Shown here: in pieces, positions 17,267-26,217 of the stretch
Numbering within the stretch: the first letter of the stretch is position 1
Layout of the letters: the number at the start of each line of letters is the position of its first letter
Assembly (NCBI GenBank): GCA_029262895.1
Contig: JAJCYM010000025.1
Location: 1-64,000 of the forward strand
Reading direction: 5' to 3'
From: Roseivirga sp.
Lineage (GTDB): Bacteria > Bacteroidota > Bacteroidia > Cytophagales > Cyclobacteriaceae
DNA length: 64,000 nucleotides
Made by a program: the position numbers and the translations under genes
Notes under the pieces: model-generated
What the model saw: only the letters and a program-made list of their open reading frames with translations
Told to the model about the DNA's origin: nothing
Databases searched by the model: none

Positions 17267-18166
17267 CATTTCCGTTTCGATAAATTCTTTAATCCCTTCA
17301 AGTTGAGTTGGTGCAAACCAAGTAATTTCCTTGTCTTTTTTAAACCAGGTGAGCTGACGTTTGGCATATCTTCGGGAGTTTCTTTTGAGTAGACGAACAG
17401 CCTCCTCTCGATCATACGCTCCATTCAGGAAACCAAATATCTCTTTGTAACCGACAGTTTGTAGTGCATTCAAGTGTTGAAGATGATTGAGCTGTTCGGC
17501 TTCCTCAAAAAGGCCAAGTTCGATCATTTGATCCATGCGCTGGTCTATTCGCTCATATAACTGAGACCTATCCATATCCAACCCAATTTTAATTATTTCA
17601 AATTCTCGGTGGGCTGGTTTTGCTTTTCTGTAAGTCGAAAAAGGTTTTCCTGTAGAAAGAAAAACCTCCAATGCCCGAATGATTCTTTGTGGATTATTTT
17701 GATCGACTATTTTGAAATAATCTAGGTCATGCAGTTTTAGCCTGGCAAGCATTGGCTCAAGGCCTTCCTCATTAAGTTGGATATTCAAGCGCTCCCTGAT
17801 GTCTAAATTAACTTCTGGGAAATCATCCAAGCCATTGCACACAGCATCCACATATAATCCTGAGCCTCCCACAAGAAACATGACATCCAAACTCAAAAAT
17901 CTATTGCTGATAAGCGATATGGCATCTCGTTCATATTGGCCAACATCGTAGAATTCTTCTACCGAGAGATTATTGATAAAATGATGCCTCACTTGCTTTA
18001 GTTCCGAGTCATTTGGCTTGGCGGTTCCTATTTTTAATTCTCTGAAAAATTGGCGAGAATCTGCGGAAACAATTTCCGACTTATATACCTTGGCCAACTT
18101 AATAGACAATGAAGTTTTTCCAACTGCCGTGGGACCGACTATCACTATTAAAAACTTCTTATCCAT
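17240..18166 (-). CDS. miaA: tRNA dimethylallyltransferase MiaA
   Basis: 308 residues, usual length. P-loop GPTAVGKTSLS at about 10-20, the SADSRQFFRELKIGTAKP motif (about 34-51), the VGGSGLYVDAV segment, and NNPQRIIRALEV in the insertion domain. It transfers dimethylallyl from DMAPP to A37 of tRNAs reading UNN codons. It is monocistronic and convergent with the LemA-like gene. Confidence 0.97.
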   Translation of the reverse strand: MDKKFLIVIVGPTAVGKTSLSIKLAKVYKSEIVSADSRQFFRELKIGTAKPNDSELKQVRHHFINNLSVEEFYDVGQYERDAISLISNRFLSLDVMFLVGGSGLYVDAVCNGLDDFPEVNLDIRERLNIQLNEEGLEPMLARLKLHDLDYFKIVDQNNPQRIIRALEVFLSTGKPFSTYRKAKPAHREFEIIKIGLDMDRSQLYERIDQRMDQMIELGLFEEAEQLNHLQHLNALQTVGYKEIFGFLNGAYDREEAVRLLKRNSRRYAKRQLTWFKKDKEITWFAPTQLEGIKEFIETEMLKRSESKD

Positions 18167-18239
18167 TTATAATTTTATTACAATCATTCAGGTTAATAAT
18201 ATAATTTTATAATTCGTTCAATTAGAAACCCGACCAAAG

Positions 18240-18983
18240 TTGAGCAAAAAGATATTAATAGTTGACGATAATAGTATCAATCGGAAGTATGCCAAAAGCG
18301 TTCTGTCCAAAGCTGGGATTGAGGTTACCGTAGTTTCTAGCGGTCTGGAGGCCCTGACTACACTGGAAACAGAGGAATTTCAACTGATTTTATTAGATAT
18401 TCAAATGCCTCAAATTGATGGCTTTGAAACACTTAGAAGAATCAAACAACAATTACCAGCCGTAACTTGTCCAATACTGGCCATCACTGCTTTTTATGGA
18501 GATGATGGTAAGACCACTTTCATAAATGCCGGATTCAATGATTTTTTGCGTAAGCCAATTAAACCCGACTCTCTGATAGAGGTTGCCGAAAACTGGCTTG
18601 AAGGAAAGGATGCCAAAATGGTTGAAATGGGGAGTAAATCAGGGGCAATTATCGACATGGACATTTACAATGAAATAAAAAAGTACGCCCATAACGCTGA
18701 CATTAATGACTTATATACTGAATTCGAAAACGAGACTTCAGAATTTTTCGATAAGCTCAAATTTTTAATTCCAGCAAAAAATTATCCTGAAATTTTAAGT
18801 ACCTTGCATACCATCAAAGGAAATTCCGGCTCTCTAGGCATTAATGAATTAGCCTTAAAGTCGGAAAAACTTGAGACGGATATTCGAACCAATCAAGACT
18901 TGGACTTAGCCTATCGAATAGGTGAATTAAAGGATATCTTCAACAACTTTAAGAATGAGTACAAGCAACTTTTAAAGATATGA
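18240..18983 (+). CDS. response regulator with C-terminal Hpt domain
   Basis: 247 residues from TTG 18240. The receiver domain (1-122) has acidic pocket D9-D10, phospho-acceptor D53 (LLDIQMPQIDG), T83 and K105. After a linker, a histidine phosphotransfer domain (about 135-245) carries HTIKGNSGSLG with H190 as the phosphorylation site. Such proteins act in the middle of multi-step phosphorelays. The next gene, a lone receiver, overlaps its stop (ATGA), so phosphate could pass from H190 to D59 of that protein. No histidine kinase is in the window. Confidence 0.9.
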   Translation: MSKKILIVDDNSINRKYAKSVLSKAGIEVTVVSSGLEALTTLETEEFQLILLDIQMPQIDGFETLRRIKQQLPAVTCPILAITAFYGDDGKTTFINAGFNDFLRKPIKPDSLIEVAENWLEGKDAKMVEMGSKSGAIIDMDIYNEIKKYAHNADINDLYTEFENETSEFFDKLKFLIPAKNYPEILSTLHTIKGNSGSLGINELALKSEKLETDIRTNQDLDLAYRIGELKDIFNNFKNEYKQLLKI

Positions 18984-19369
18984 TAATGACGGAGGTAGTT
19001 TATAAAAAGGTTTTAGTTGCGGAAGACAGCTCAGTAATTCAAAATCTATTAAAAAAGATTCTTCTTTTTGAGAATTGCAAAATCACTTCTGCTAAAGACG
19101 GACAATTGGCCCTCGACAAGTTCAATGGCGAGGATTTCGATCTCGTGATTATGGACATTAACCTTCCAAGTGTTGATGGCTTAGAAGCAACAAAAAAGAT
19201 ACGCTCGATCAAGAACAAAAAAGGAAAAGTTCCGATAATTGGTATTTCGGGCAATGCCAAAAACCACCCTGTCGAAACCTTTATGAAGGCGGGCATGAAT
19301 GAGTACTTGCAAAAACCGTTAGATTATGACGAGCTCATCGAACTTGTAAAAAGATATACGGCAGAGTAA
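18980..19369 (+). CDS. single-domain response regulator (CheY-like)
   Basis: 129 residues: a receiver domain only, with E15-D16, phospho-acceptor D59 (VIMDINLPSVDG) and K112 in LQKPL. There is no output domain, so it works by protein contact or as a phosphate shuttle. It overlaps the Hpt-receiver gene by 4 bases (ATGA) and is followed 5 bases later by a small gene, all in one probable operon. Confidence 0.9.
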   Translation: MIMTEVVYKKVLVAEDSSVIQNLLKKILLFENCKITSAKDGQLALDKFNGEDFDLVIMDINLPSVDGLEATKKIRSIKNKKGKVPIIGISGNAKNHPVETFMKAGMNEYLQKPLDYDELIELVKRYTAE

Positions 19370-19374
19370 GCCAA

Positions 19375-19650
19375 ATGAATATCCGATATACGAAACAGTT
19401 TTTAAGCAAATTAGAAGACATATTTGCTGAATCGGATTACATCCTCAGATACGAAAAGGGCAATTTCAAATCCGGATATTGCCTTCTCAACGAAACCAAA
19501 ATAGCTATTGTCAACAAGTATTATCCTGTTGAAGGGAAAGTGAACTGCTTGATCGATATTCTAAAAGAAATTGATATTGACCCCAATGGTCTTAACGACA
19601 AAAATCAAAAGCTATACTCAGAGCTTTCACAAATCGAATTGGATCTTTGA
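19375..19650 (+). CDS. conserved small hypothetical protein
   Basis: 91 residues, acidic, predicted alpha/beta, no signal peptide. It contains ILRYEKGNFKSGYCLL followed by IAIVNKYYPVEGKVNCLIDIL. The pattern looks conserved and I believe similar short proteins occur beside the PhnP-like hydrolase in other Cytophagales, but I cannot name a family. Tight packing (5 bases after the receiver gene, 4-base overlap with the hydrolase) shows it is a real operon member. Confidence 0.75.
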   Translation: MNIRYTKQFLSKLEDIFAESDYILRYEKGNFKSGYCLLNETKIAIVNKYYPVEGKVNCLIDILKEIDIDPNGLNDKNQKLYSELSQIELDL

Positions 19651-20408
19651 AAATAACCCTCCTAGGAACTGGCACTTCTCAAGGCGTCCCTGTAATCGGT
19701 TGCTGCTGCGAGGTTTGTTCCTCTCTTGATTATCGAGATAAAAGACTGCGCTCTTCTGTCCACCTTGAAGTAGATGATCTTAGCCTTGTCATAGATACTG
19801 GCCCTGATTTCAGACAACAAATGCTAAGAACGGGCATCACTAAGTTGGATGCCCTGCTTTATACGCATGAGCACAAAGATCACACAGCTGGAATGGATGA
19901 CATCCGATCATTCAATTTTCTTCAGAAAAAGGATATGCCAATTTATGCTGATCCAAGAGTAATTAATCAGCTAAAGCGGGAGTTTGCTTACGTTTTCGCA
20001 GAAAATAAATACCCTGGGGTTCCCAGTGTTGATGTTCATGAGCTGCATAATAAGGCCTTTAAAATTGCTGGAGTTTCAATCACTCCAATTGAAGTCATGC
20101 ACCATGAATTACCTGTATTTGGTTTCAGGATCGGTGATTTCACTTATATCACTGATGCTAAGACCATATCTGAAAAGGAAAAAAAGAAAATAATGGGTTC
20201 AAAGGTGATGATTATTAACGCCCTGCAACAGACAGAGCACATATCACACCTTACCCTGGAGGAGGCAATCCATCTTTCACAAGAACTAGAAATAGAACAA
20301 ACCTACCTCACTCATATTAGCCATAAACTTGGGGTTCATAAATCCGTATCAGCAGGGTTACCAGAAAACGTTAAATTGGCGTTTGATGGTCTGACAATCG
20401 AGCTCTAA
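19647..20408 (+). CDS. PhnP-like MBL-fold metallohydrolase
   Basis: 253 residues from TTG 19647, overlapping the upstream stop (TTGA). It begins ITLLGTGTSQGVPVIGC, with a Cys-rich GCCCEVC loop at 18-24 as in PhnP-type phosphodiesterases. The metal-binding motif THEHKDH is at 73-79. Further His ligands lie in VMHHELPVFGF and the final THISHKLG. Relatives hydrolyse cyclic phosphates or other phosphodiesters. It is co-transcribed between the small protein and rqcH. The substrate is not predictable. Confidence 0.9.
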   Translation: MKITLLGTGTSQGVPVIGCCCEVCSSLDYRDKRLRSSVHLEVDDLSLVIDTGPDFRQQMLRTGITKLDALLYTHEHKDHTAGMDDIRSFNFLQKKDMPIYADPRVINQLKREFAYVFAENKYPGVPSVDVHELHNKAFKIAGVSITPIEVMHHELPVFGFRIGDFTYITDAKTISEKEKKKIMGSKVMIINALQQTEHISHLTLEEAIHLSQELEIEQTYLTHISHKLGVHKSVSAGLPENVKLAFDGLTIEL

Positions 20409-21967
20409 TGCACCTTAATTTTCATTTTTTACAGCACCTTTCACAAAGGCTCAACCACCTTTTAACAGGTTCGCAGTTTGTTGAAGCATTCAGTCAGGAA
20501 AAAGATGAGCTGGTGTTAATACTAAAATTAAAAAATGGAGCTCCGTTTTATATAAAAGCCTCATTAACTAGCTCCTTCTCTTGCCTTTCCTTCCCTAACG
20601 ATTTTAGGAGAAGTAGAAAGAACAGTGTTAATCTCTTTCAACAGCTCGAGGATAATTCCATAACTGAAGTTTATCAATTTCAGAATGAAAGGGCTTTTGT
20701 GTTCAGATTCAAGGCTCACTTTTCATTGCTGTTCAAACTACATGGCAACAGGTCCAACATTATTCTATTCGAGGACGACCAAGCAACTTCTCTTTTCAAA
20801 AACAAACTTGTCAAGGATAAGGAAATCCACTTGTCGAATCTGGACAGAAAGCTAGACCACTCTTTCGACCTTTTCAGAGAAAACCCTGATGTCTCAGTCC
20901 ATTTTCCGACCTATGGAAAAGCAGTCAAACCTTGGCTCGAACATAGAGGCTTCTCTGGCATGAAATCGAAAGAACAATGGCAACTTCTATTAACTGCTGA
21001 TGAAGAAATGAAAAAAGGTTTGTTTTATATCTGCTTAAGGGATTCAAAACCGCAGTTCACCTTACTGAAGAACAAAGAATGCGAAGAAATTGGAAATGAT
21101 CCTATAAAAGCCATCAATGAGTTCTTTTACCGATTCAGCAAAACATATTTTTTTGAAAACAAGAAGGCACAAGCAATCAAAGAACTATCGAAAAGAAAAA
21201 AACAGCTAAACAACTACATTCAAAAATCAGAACTCTCTTTAAAATCTCTCCTTGAAGGCCCACAGCCAAAAGAATTAGGAGACATTCTAATGGCCAACCT
21301 GCATTCTATCAATACGGGGCAAACAAAAGTTGTCTTGCACAATTTTTATACTGATGCTGAGGTTACAATTAAGCTCAACAATAAGTTAAGCCCTCAAAAG
21401 AATGCCGAAAACTATTATCGTAAAAGCAAGAATAGGAAGATTGAGGAAAATCAGATCAAGGTTAGCATAAAAGCCAAAGAGACATCACTTATTAAAATAG
21501 ATGCTCTTATTGAAGCCGTGAATAACTGCGCCACCAGCAAAGACATTGACAACATAATCAAAGGACACGGCCAGGGACAACTGGAATCAAAGCCTCAGGT
21601 AAGTCTACCCTATAAAGAATTTGCGGTTGCAGGGTTTAGAGTTTGGGTGGGCAAAAATGCCAAAGCCAATGATCAGCTTACTCTGAAGCATACTTATAAG
21701 GAAGACCTTTGGTTTCATGCCAAGGACGTGCCAGGCTCACATGTGGTGATAAAACATGAGTCTAATCGTCCATTCGATATACGGGTCATTGAAAGAGTAG
21801 CAGAAATTGCGGCTTACTATTCTAAAAGAAAAACTGATTCGCTTGCCCCTGTGATTTACACCCCGGCAAAATTCGTTAGAAAGCGCAAAGGCAGCCCGGC
21901 CGGAGCAGTGATTGTTGAAAAAGAGAAAGTGCTGATTGTTCCTCCCAGGGGTCCGGAAGCTTCCTAA
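20408..21967 (+). CDS. rqcH: NFACT-family ribosome quality-control protein RqcH
   Basis: 519 residues. The N-terminal NFACT-N domain (about 1-190) is followed by a helical/coiled-coil arm (about 255-365) and the NFACT-R (DUF814) domain at about 405-515, with the conserved DLWFHAKDVPGSHVVIK and PAGAVIVEKEK. Bacterial RqcH binds stalled 50S-peptidyl-tRNA complexes and adds C-terminal alanine tails to mark the peptide for degradation. The ATG overlaps the stop of the hydrolase gene. It ends convergently with pyk, overlapping it by 4 bases. Confidence 0.88.
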   Translation: MHLNFHFLQHLSQRLNHLLTGSQFVEAFSQEKDELVLILKLKNGAPFYIKASLTSSFSCLSFPNDFRRSRKNSVNLFQQLEDNSITEVYQFQNERAFVFRFKAHFSLLFKLHGNRSNIILFEDDQATSLFKNKLVKDKEIHLSNLDRKLDHSFDLFRENPDVSVHFPTYGKAVKPWLEHRGFSGMKSKEQWQLLLTADEEMKKGLFYICLRDSKPQFTLLKNKECEEIGNDPIKAINEFFYRFSKTYFFENKKAQAIKELSKRKKQLNNYIQKSELSLKSLLEGPQPKELGDILMANLHSINTGQTKVVLHNFYTDAEVTIKLNNKLSPQKNAENYYRKSKNRKIEENQIKVSIKAKETSLIKIDALIEAVNNCATSKDIDNIIKGHGQGQLESKPQVSLPYKEFAVAGFRVWVGKNAKANDQLTLKHTYKEDLWFHAKDVPGSHVVIKHESNRPFDIRVIERVAEIAAYYSKRKTDSLAPVIYTPAKFVRKRKGSPAGAVIVEKEKVLIVPPRGPEAS

Positions 21968-23394
21968 TCCGCAATATTTAGTTTAAGCATATTTGTTCTT
22001 GCCCTACTCCTCATTGGCATGCTTGCTGTAGTAATGAAAATATCACCAGTCACCACATGACCATTGGCTTTTAGTATATTTTCATGGTCCCTAAAAGTCT
22101 GATCCGTAGAAACCTCACTATCGTAGAAATAGGCTCTTACACCCCACAGAAGGCTCAACTTCGAAAGTAGCTTCTTATTCGATGTAAAAATAAAGATAGA
22201 CGCTTCAGGACGATGAGATGACAGCTTAAAGGCGGTATATCCGGAAACCGTGTTTCCCACAATTGCTTTAGCGTTCACCTGAAAACTTAATTCAGTCGCG
22301 GTGAGCACCACATTATCATTGTAGTAGGTGTCACTTGAGGGAAGCGGATCATAGAAGTTGTTATAAATGTCTGCCGTCATTTCAACAGACAGAATGGTAT
22401 TCCTCATGCTGGTCACTACTTCCAGAGGGAAAGCACCTACAGCCGTTTCTGCAGAAAGCATCAACGCATCAGCACCATCCATTACGGCATTAGCTACATC
22501 ATTGGTTTCGGCTCTGGTGGGTCGCGGATTCTTAATCATACTTTCCATCATCTGCGTAGCTATAATTACGGGCTTGGCGGCATTGTTACACTTCTCCACA
22601 ATCATCTTTTGTGCCATAGGCACTTCTTCCATCACTATTTCTACCCCAAGATCTCCCCTGGCCACCATCAAGGCATCAGATACCTCGATAATTTCATCAA
22701 TATTCTTTAATGCTTCAGGCTTCTCAATCTTGGCAACTACACGTAAATCCTTACCTGAGGCGGCAATCAAGTCCTTCAAGTCTTGAACATCCTGGGCAGT
22801 TCTCACAAATGATAGTGCCACCCAATCGACCTCATGTTCAATACCAAACGCCAAATCTTCCTTATCCTTTTTTGTCAAGGAAGGAGCCGACACTTTAGTG
22901 AATGGCAGGTTGATACCTTTGCGTGACTTTAGCAGCTCGCCATATTTAACCAGGCAGGTGACATCATCTCCATCAATCGATTGGACTGACAGCTCAATGT
23001 TTCCATCATCTACCAAAATCATATCCCCAACCTTAACATCATTAGCCAGGTTTTTATAGGTTGTACTGACTTTGGAGGCATTACCAACTACCTCCTCTGT
23101 GGTAATCACAATTTCACTACCGGGAGAAATGGGCACCTCCCCATTCTCAATCTCACCAATTCTAATTTTAGGCCCCTGAAGGTCTTGTAAAATGGACACA
23201 TGCGCACCGGTTTCCTTATTGAGTTCCCTGATTCGCTCCACGACCTTCGCCTTATTGGCATGATCTCCATGTGAAAAATTGAGTCTGAATACATTGACTC
23301 CAGCAACCATAAGCGCCTTAAGCATCTCCCGTGAATCAGACCCCGGACCAACCGTGGCTACAATTTTGGTTTTGCTGAACATACTATCTATCAT
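21964..23394 (-). CDS. pyk: pyruvate kinase
   Basis: 476 residues from the ATG at 23394; ATG 23382 is an equally plausible start (MFSKTKIVATVGPGS). It has NFSHGDH near the start, the active-site motif VAKIEKPEALKNIDEI, then MVARGDLGVE and TQMMESMIKNPRPTRAETNDVANAV. It converts phosphoenolpyruvate and ADP to pyruvate and ATP. It follows the IPExxxVDY gene by a few bases on the same strand, a pairing that is common in Bacteroidota. Confidence 0.97.
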   Translation of the reverse strand: MIDSMFSKTKIVATVGPGSDSREMLKALMVAGVNVFRLNFSHGDHANKAKVVERIRELNKETGAHVSILQDLQGPKIRIGEIENGEVPISPGSEIVITTEEVVGNASKVSTTYKNLANDVKVGDMILVDDGNIELSVQSIDGDDVTCLVKYGELLKSRKGINLPFTKVSAPSLTKKDKEDLAFGIEHEVDWVALSFVRTAQDVQDLKDLIAASGKDLRVVAKIEKPEALKNIDEIIEVSDALMVARGDLGVEIVMEEVPMAQKMIVEKCNNAAKPVIIATQMMESMIKNPRPTRAETNDVANAVMDGADALMLSAETAVGAFPLEVVTSMRNTILSVEMTADIYNNFYDPLPSSDTYYNDNVVLTATELSFQVNAKAIVGNTVSGYTAFKLSSHRPEASIFIFTSNKKLLSKLSLLWGVRAYFYDSEVSTDQTFRDHENILKANGHVVTGDIFITTASMPMRSRARTNMLKLNIAD

Positions 23395-23402
23395 AATCAA
23401 TT

Positions 23403-23831
23403 TTAGAATATAAGGTTGTCCTTAGACTTTAGTGTAGTCGGGTCAACGGATACTGCGAATTGCACGAAAGGTATTTGTTTAATTCTCGAGATAAAAGCGT
23501 TAAGATCAAAAGTATCAGACTCATCATTGATTGCAATGAAGTAGTCAAAATTCTTCAATTCAGGAATTAAGAAAGCATTAAAAGTCTCTTCAAGATTCTC
23601 TGCCTTGTTGCTCAATAGCCTGAATAATTGATGTTCGGTGCGGCAAATAAAATTTGAAATACTTATTAATTTATCATTGACAAATACAATTTCTATATTA
23701 TCTGTTTTGATAAAATCAAGCTCCAAATTGCGATTCAATATCCAAGCCAATTTATACTCTTTAACCGAAGCATTTACGGCCACTAGCTGAAATCCAAAAT
23801 CATATTTGATCGTTAACTTGTTCTTGCCCAT
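23403..23831 (-). CDS. IPExxxVDY family protein
   Basis: 142 residues, no signal peptide. The C-terminal block IPFVQFAVSVDPTTLKSKDNLIF corresponds to the motif that names this Bacteroidota family (IPExxxVDYE...LKSKENLIF), here with F in place of E. The function is not known. It lies directly upstream of pyk on the same strand, a conserved arrangement that hints at a link to central metabolism. The ATG at 23831 is the only sensible start. Confidence 0.85.
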   Translation of the reverse strand: MGKNKLTIKYDFGFQLVAVNASVKEYKLAWILNRNLELDFIKTDNIEIVFVNDKLISISNFICRTEHQLFRLLSNKAENLEETFNAFLIPELKNFDYFIAINDESDTFDLNAFISRIKQIPFVQFAVSVDPTTLKSKDNLIF

Positions 23832-23893
23832 AACACCTTAAAAAATCTGCCTATATGGCTCAAATAGCCCGATTCACAAGATTAAAAAATTTG

Positions 23894-23924
23894 TTTGACA
23901 TTATAGTTAAATTGCATTTCTTTG
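23894..23924 (+). promoter_or_regulatory. promoter of the acpP-fabF-rnc-nadE operon
   Basis: TTTG at 23894-23897 and TTTCTTTG at 23917-23924 are separated by 19 bases. This fits the Bacteroidota sigma-A pattern TTTG-N19-21-TAnnTTTG with one mismatch. The expected start site is near 23930, leaving a leader of about 24 bases before the acpP ATG. Confidence 0.65.
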
Positions 23925-23953
23925 CACTGAGTTTTAACTAAATTTTATCAGAA

Positions 23954-24187
23954 ATGTCTGAAATCGCACAAAAAGTCAAGAGTATCATAATTGACAAATT
24001 AGGAGTAGAAGAATCTGAAGTTACCACCGAGGCTAGCTTCACAAATGATTTGGGAGCTGATTCTCTTGATACCGTTGAATTAATCATGGAATTCGAAAAG
24101 GAATTCAACATTTCTATTCCAGATGACCAAGCCGAGAATATCGGAACCGTTGGCCAGGCTATCTCTTATTTAGAAGCCAACGCTTAA
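23954..24187 (+). CDS. acpP: acyl carrier protein
   Basis: 77 residues, highly acidic. The phosphopantetheine site is S37 in [12 protein letters not shown]. It carries growing acyl chains in type II fatty acid synthesis. It is directly upstream of fabF (32 bases), the standard order, and is preceded by a good consensus promoter. Confidence 0.98.
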   Translation: MSEIAQKVKSIIIDKLGVEESEVTTEASFTNDLGADSLDTVELIMEFEKEFNISIPDDQAENIGTVGQAISYLEANA

Positions 24188-24219
24188 TTAAGTAGCGACC
24201 CTTATTTACCCAACTTTCT

Positions 24220-25470
24220 ATGCAACTAAAAAGAGTTGTAGTTACTGGTTTAGGCGCAATCACACCACTCGGAAATGATGTAGAGTCTTATTGGAACGGG
24301 CTAGTGAATGGTGTCAGCGGAGCTGGACCCATTACTCGTTTCGATGCTGAAAAGTTCAAGACTCGATTTGCCTGTGAGGTGAAAGACTATGACCCTTTAA
24401 ATTACTTCGATAGAAAAGAAGTAAGAAAAATGGACCTCTTCACTCAATACGCCATGGTGGCTAGTACCCAGGCCGTTGAGGACGCAGGGTTTGATCTGGA
24501 TAAGATCAATCGCCAGCGCGCAGGTGTCATTTGGGGATCTGGTATTGGCGGCTTGAAGACCTTTCAAGATGAAGTGGTCGGATTTGCCGCTGGAGATGGA
24601 ACACCAAGGTTTAACCCCTTCTTTATCCCAAAGATGATTGCTGACATATCAGCAGGTCTGATATCTATTAAATACGGCTTTAACGGGCCGAATTTTGTCA
24701 CGGTATCTGCCTGTGCTTCGGCAACCAACGCAATGATTGACGCAATGACCTATATAAAATTAGGCAAAGCTGACATTTTTGTGTCAGGAGGATCAGAGGC
24801 AGCAGTCACCGAGGCTGGTATTGGCGGATTTAATGCCATGAAAGCGCTCTCTGAAAGTAATGATCACCCGGAAACCGCATCAAGACCGTTCGACAAGGAT
24901 CGCAATGGGTTTGTGTTAGGAGAGGGATCCGGAGCATTGGTTTTAGAGGAGTACGAGCATGCCAAGGCCAGAGGAGCAAAGATTTATGCTGAACTCATTG
25001 GAGGTGGAATGTCAGCCGATGCATATCACATTACCGCACCACACCCTGAAGGTTTGGGCGCTTACAATGTGATGATCAATGCTTTGGATGATGCGCAAAT
25101 CAAGCCAGAAGAAGTTGATTATATAAACGTTCATGGAACTTCAACTCCATTGGGCGATATCAGTGAGGCGGCAGCCATCGAGCGGGTTTTTGGTGATCAC
25201 GCTTACGACATAAATATCAGCTCAACTAAGTCTATGACAGGACATTTGTTAGGAGCTGCGGGAGCGATTGAAGCGATTGCCTGTGTAAAGGCCTTGCAAA
25301 ATCAGGTGGTGCCACCTACCATCAATCATTTCACTGATGATGAGCGATTTGATCCCAGATTGAACTTCACTTTTAATGAGGCACAATCACGGGAAATGAA
25401 TATTGCCATGAGCAACACCTTCGGCTTCGGAGGGCACAACACATCAGTGATTTTTAGAAAAATCGATTGA
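24220..25470 (+). CDS. fabF: beta-ketoacyl-ACP synthase II
   Basis: 416 residues. The catalytic Cys165 is in TVSACASATN. The two catalytic histidines are in NVHGTSTPLGD (about 303) and GHLLGAAGAIE (about 340), and GFGGHN is near the C-terminus. It condenses malonyl-ACP with acyl-ACP. The next gene, rnc, begins inside its stop codon (TTGA). Confidence 0.98.
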   Translation: MQLKRVVVTGLGAITPLGNDVESYWNGLVNGVSGAGPITRFDAEKFKTRFACEVKDYDPLNYFDRKEVRKMDLFTQYAMVASTQAVEDAGFDLDKINRQRAGVIWGSGIGGLKTFQDEVVGFAAGDGTPRFNPFFIPKMIADISAGLISIKYGFNGPNFVTVSACASATNAMIDAMTYIKLGKADIFVSGGSEAAVTEAGIGGFNAMKALSESNDHPETASRPFDKDRNGFVLGEGSGALVLEEYEHAKARGAKIYAELIGGGMSADAYHITAPHPEGLGAYNVMINALDDAQIKPEEVDYINVHGTSTPLGDISEAAAIERVFGDHAYDINISSTKSMTGHLLGAAGAIEAIACVKALQNQVVPPTINHFTDDERFDPRLNFTFNEAQSREMNIAMSNTFGFGGHNTSVIFRKID

Positions 25471-26216
25471 AAGTGCTGCTGATCATAAAACGAATCAGCT
25501 CGTTCTTCAAAATATATTCTGAATCAGATAGAAGGCTTATCTCCAAGATCAAAATGATCGTTGGGGGTAAGCCTTTTAACCTACACCCCTACAAAGTCGC
25601 AACCCAGCATAGTTCTGTTGCTAAAAAGGTCAAACAAGGCTTTAGGGAATCTAATGAGCGCCTTGAGTATCTTGGGGATGCAGTTTTAGGCTTAGTGGTA
25701 GCCGACTTCATCTTTAAAAAGTACCCTTTCAAAGATGAAGGGTTTCTAACAGAGGTCAGATCCAGAATTGTGAGTAGAGAGTCACTAAATCAAGTGGCCC
25801 GAAAAATCGGAATCTCTCAAATAGTGAAGTTTGATGTTAAACGTAAAACACCAAATTCACACAAGTCATTGTACGGCAATGCCTTGGAGGCATTAGTCGG
25901 TGCTATTTACGTAGACCGTGGGTTTAAGTACTCCGAGCGATTTATCGTTGAAAAACTGCTTATGCCGCACTATGATATAGATGAAATAATTTCTACCACT
26001 AAAAACTACAAAAGCAAGCTAATTGAGTGGACCCAAAAACAATCGAAAGAGATATCTTTTGACCATGTGGATACGATTGACAAAGGCCATTTCAAAGAAT
26101 TCGTAGTAGAGGTCAAGGTTGATTCAGAACCAATTACCCAAGGACACGGTTTAAGCAAGAAGAAGGCAGAACAAGATGCCTCCAGACAAGCTTGTGAAAA
26201 GTTATCCATCGAATAA
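25467..26216 (+). CDS. rnc: ribonuclease III
   Basis: 249 residues from TTG 25467, which overlaps the fabF TGA. The catalytic signature NERLEYLGDAVLG is at 63-75, with a second acidic patch at LYGNALEALVGAIYVD. The C-terminal double-stranded-RNA-binding domain (about 180-247) ends with GLSKKKAEQDASRQA. It cleaves double-stranded RNA in rRNA processing. No in-frame ATG lies before residue 30, so TTG is preferred; expression is probably by translational coupling to fabF. Confidence 0.96.
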   Translation: MKVLLIIKRISSFFKIYSESDRRLISKIKMIVGGKPFNLHPYKVATQHSSVAKKVKQGFRESNERLEYLGDAVLGLVVADFIFKKYPFKDEGFLTEVRSRIVSRESLNQVARKIGISQIVKFDVKRKTPNSHKSLYGNALEALVGAIYVDRGFKYSERFIVEKLLMPHYDIDEIISTTKNYKSKLIEWTQKQSKEISFDHVDTIDKGHFKEFVVEVKVDSEPITQGHGLSKKKAEQDASRQACEKLSIE

Positions 26217-26217
26217 T

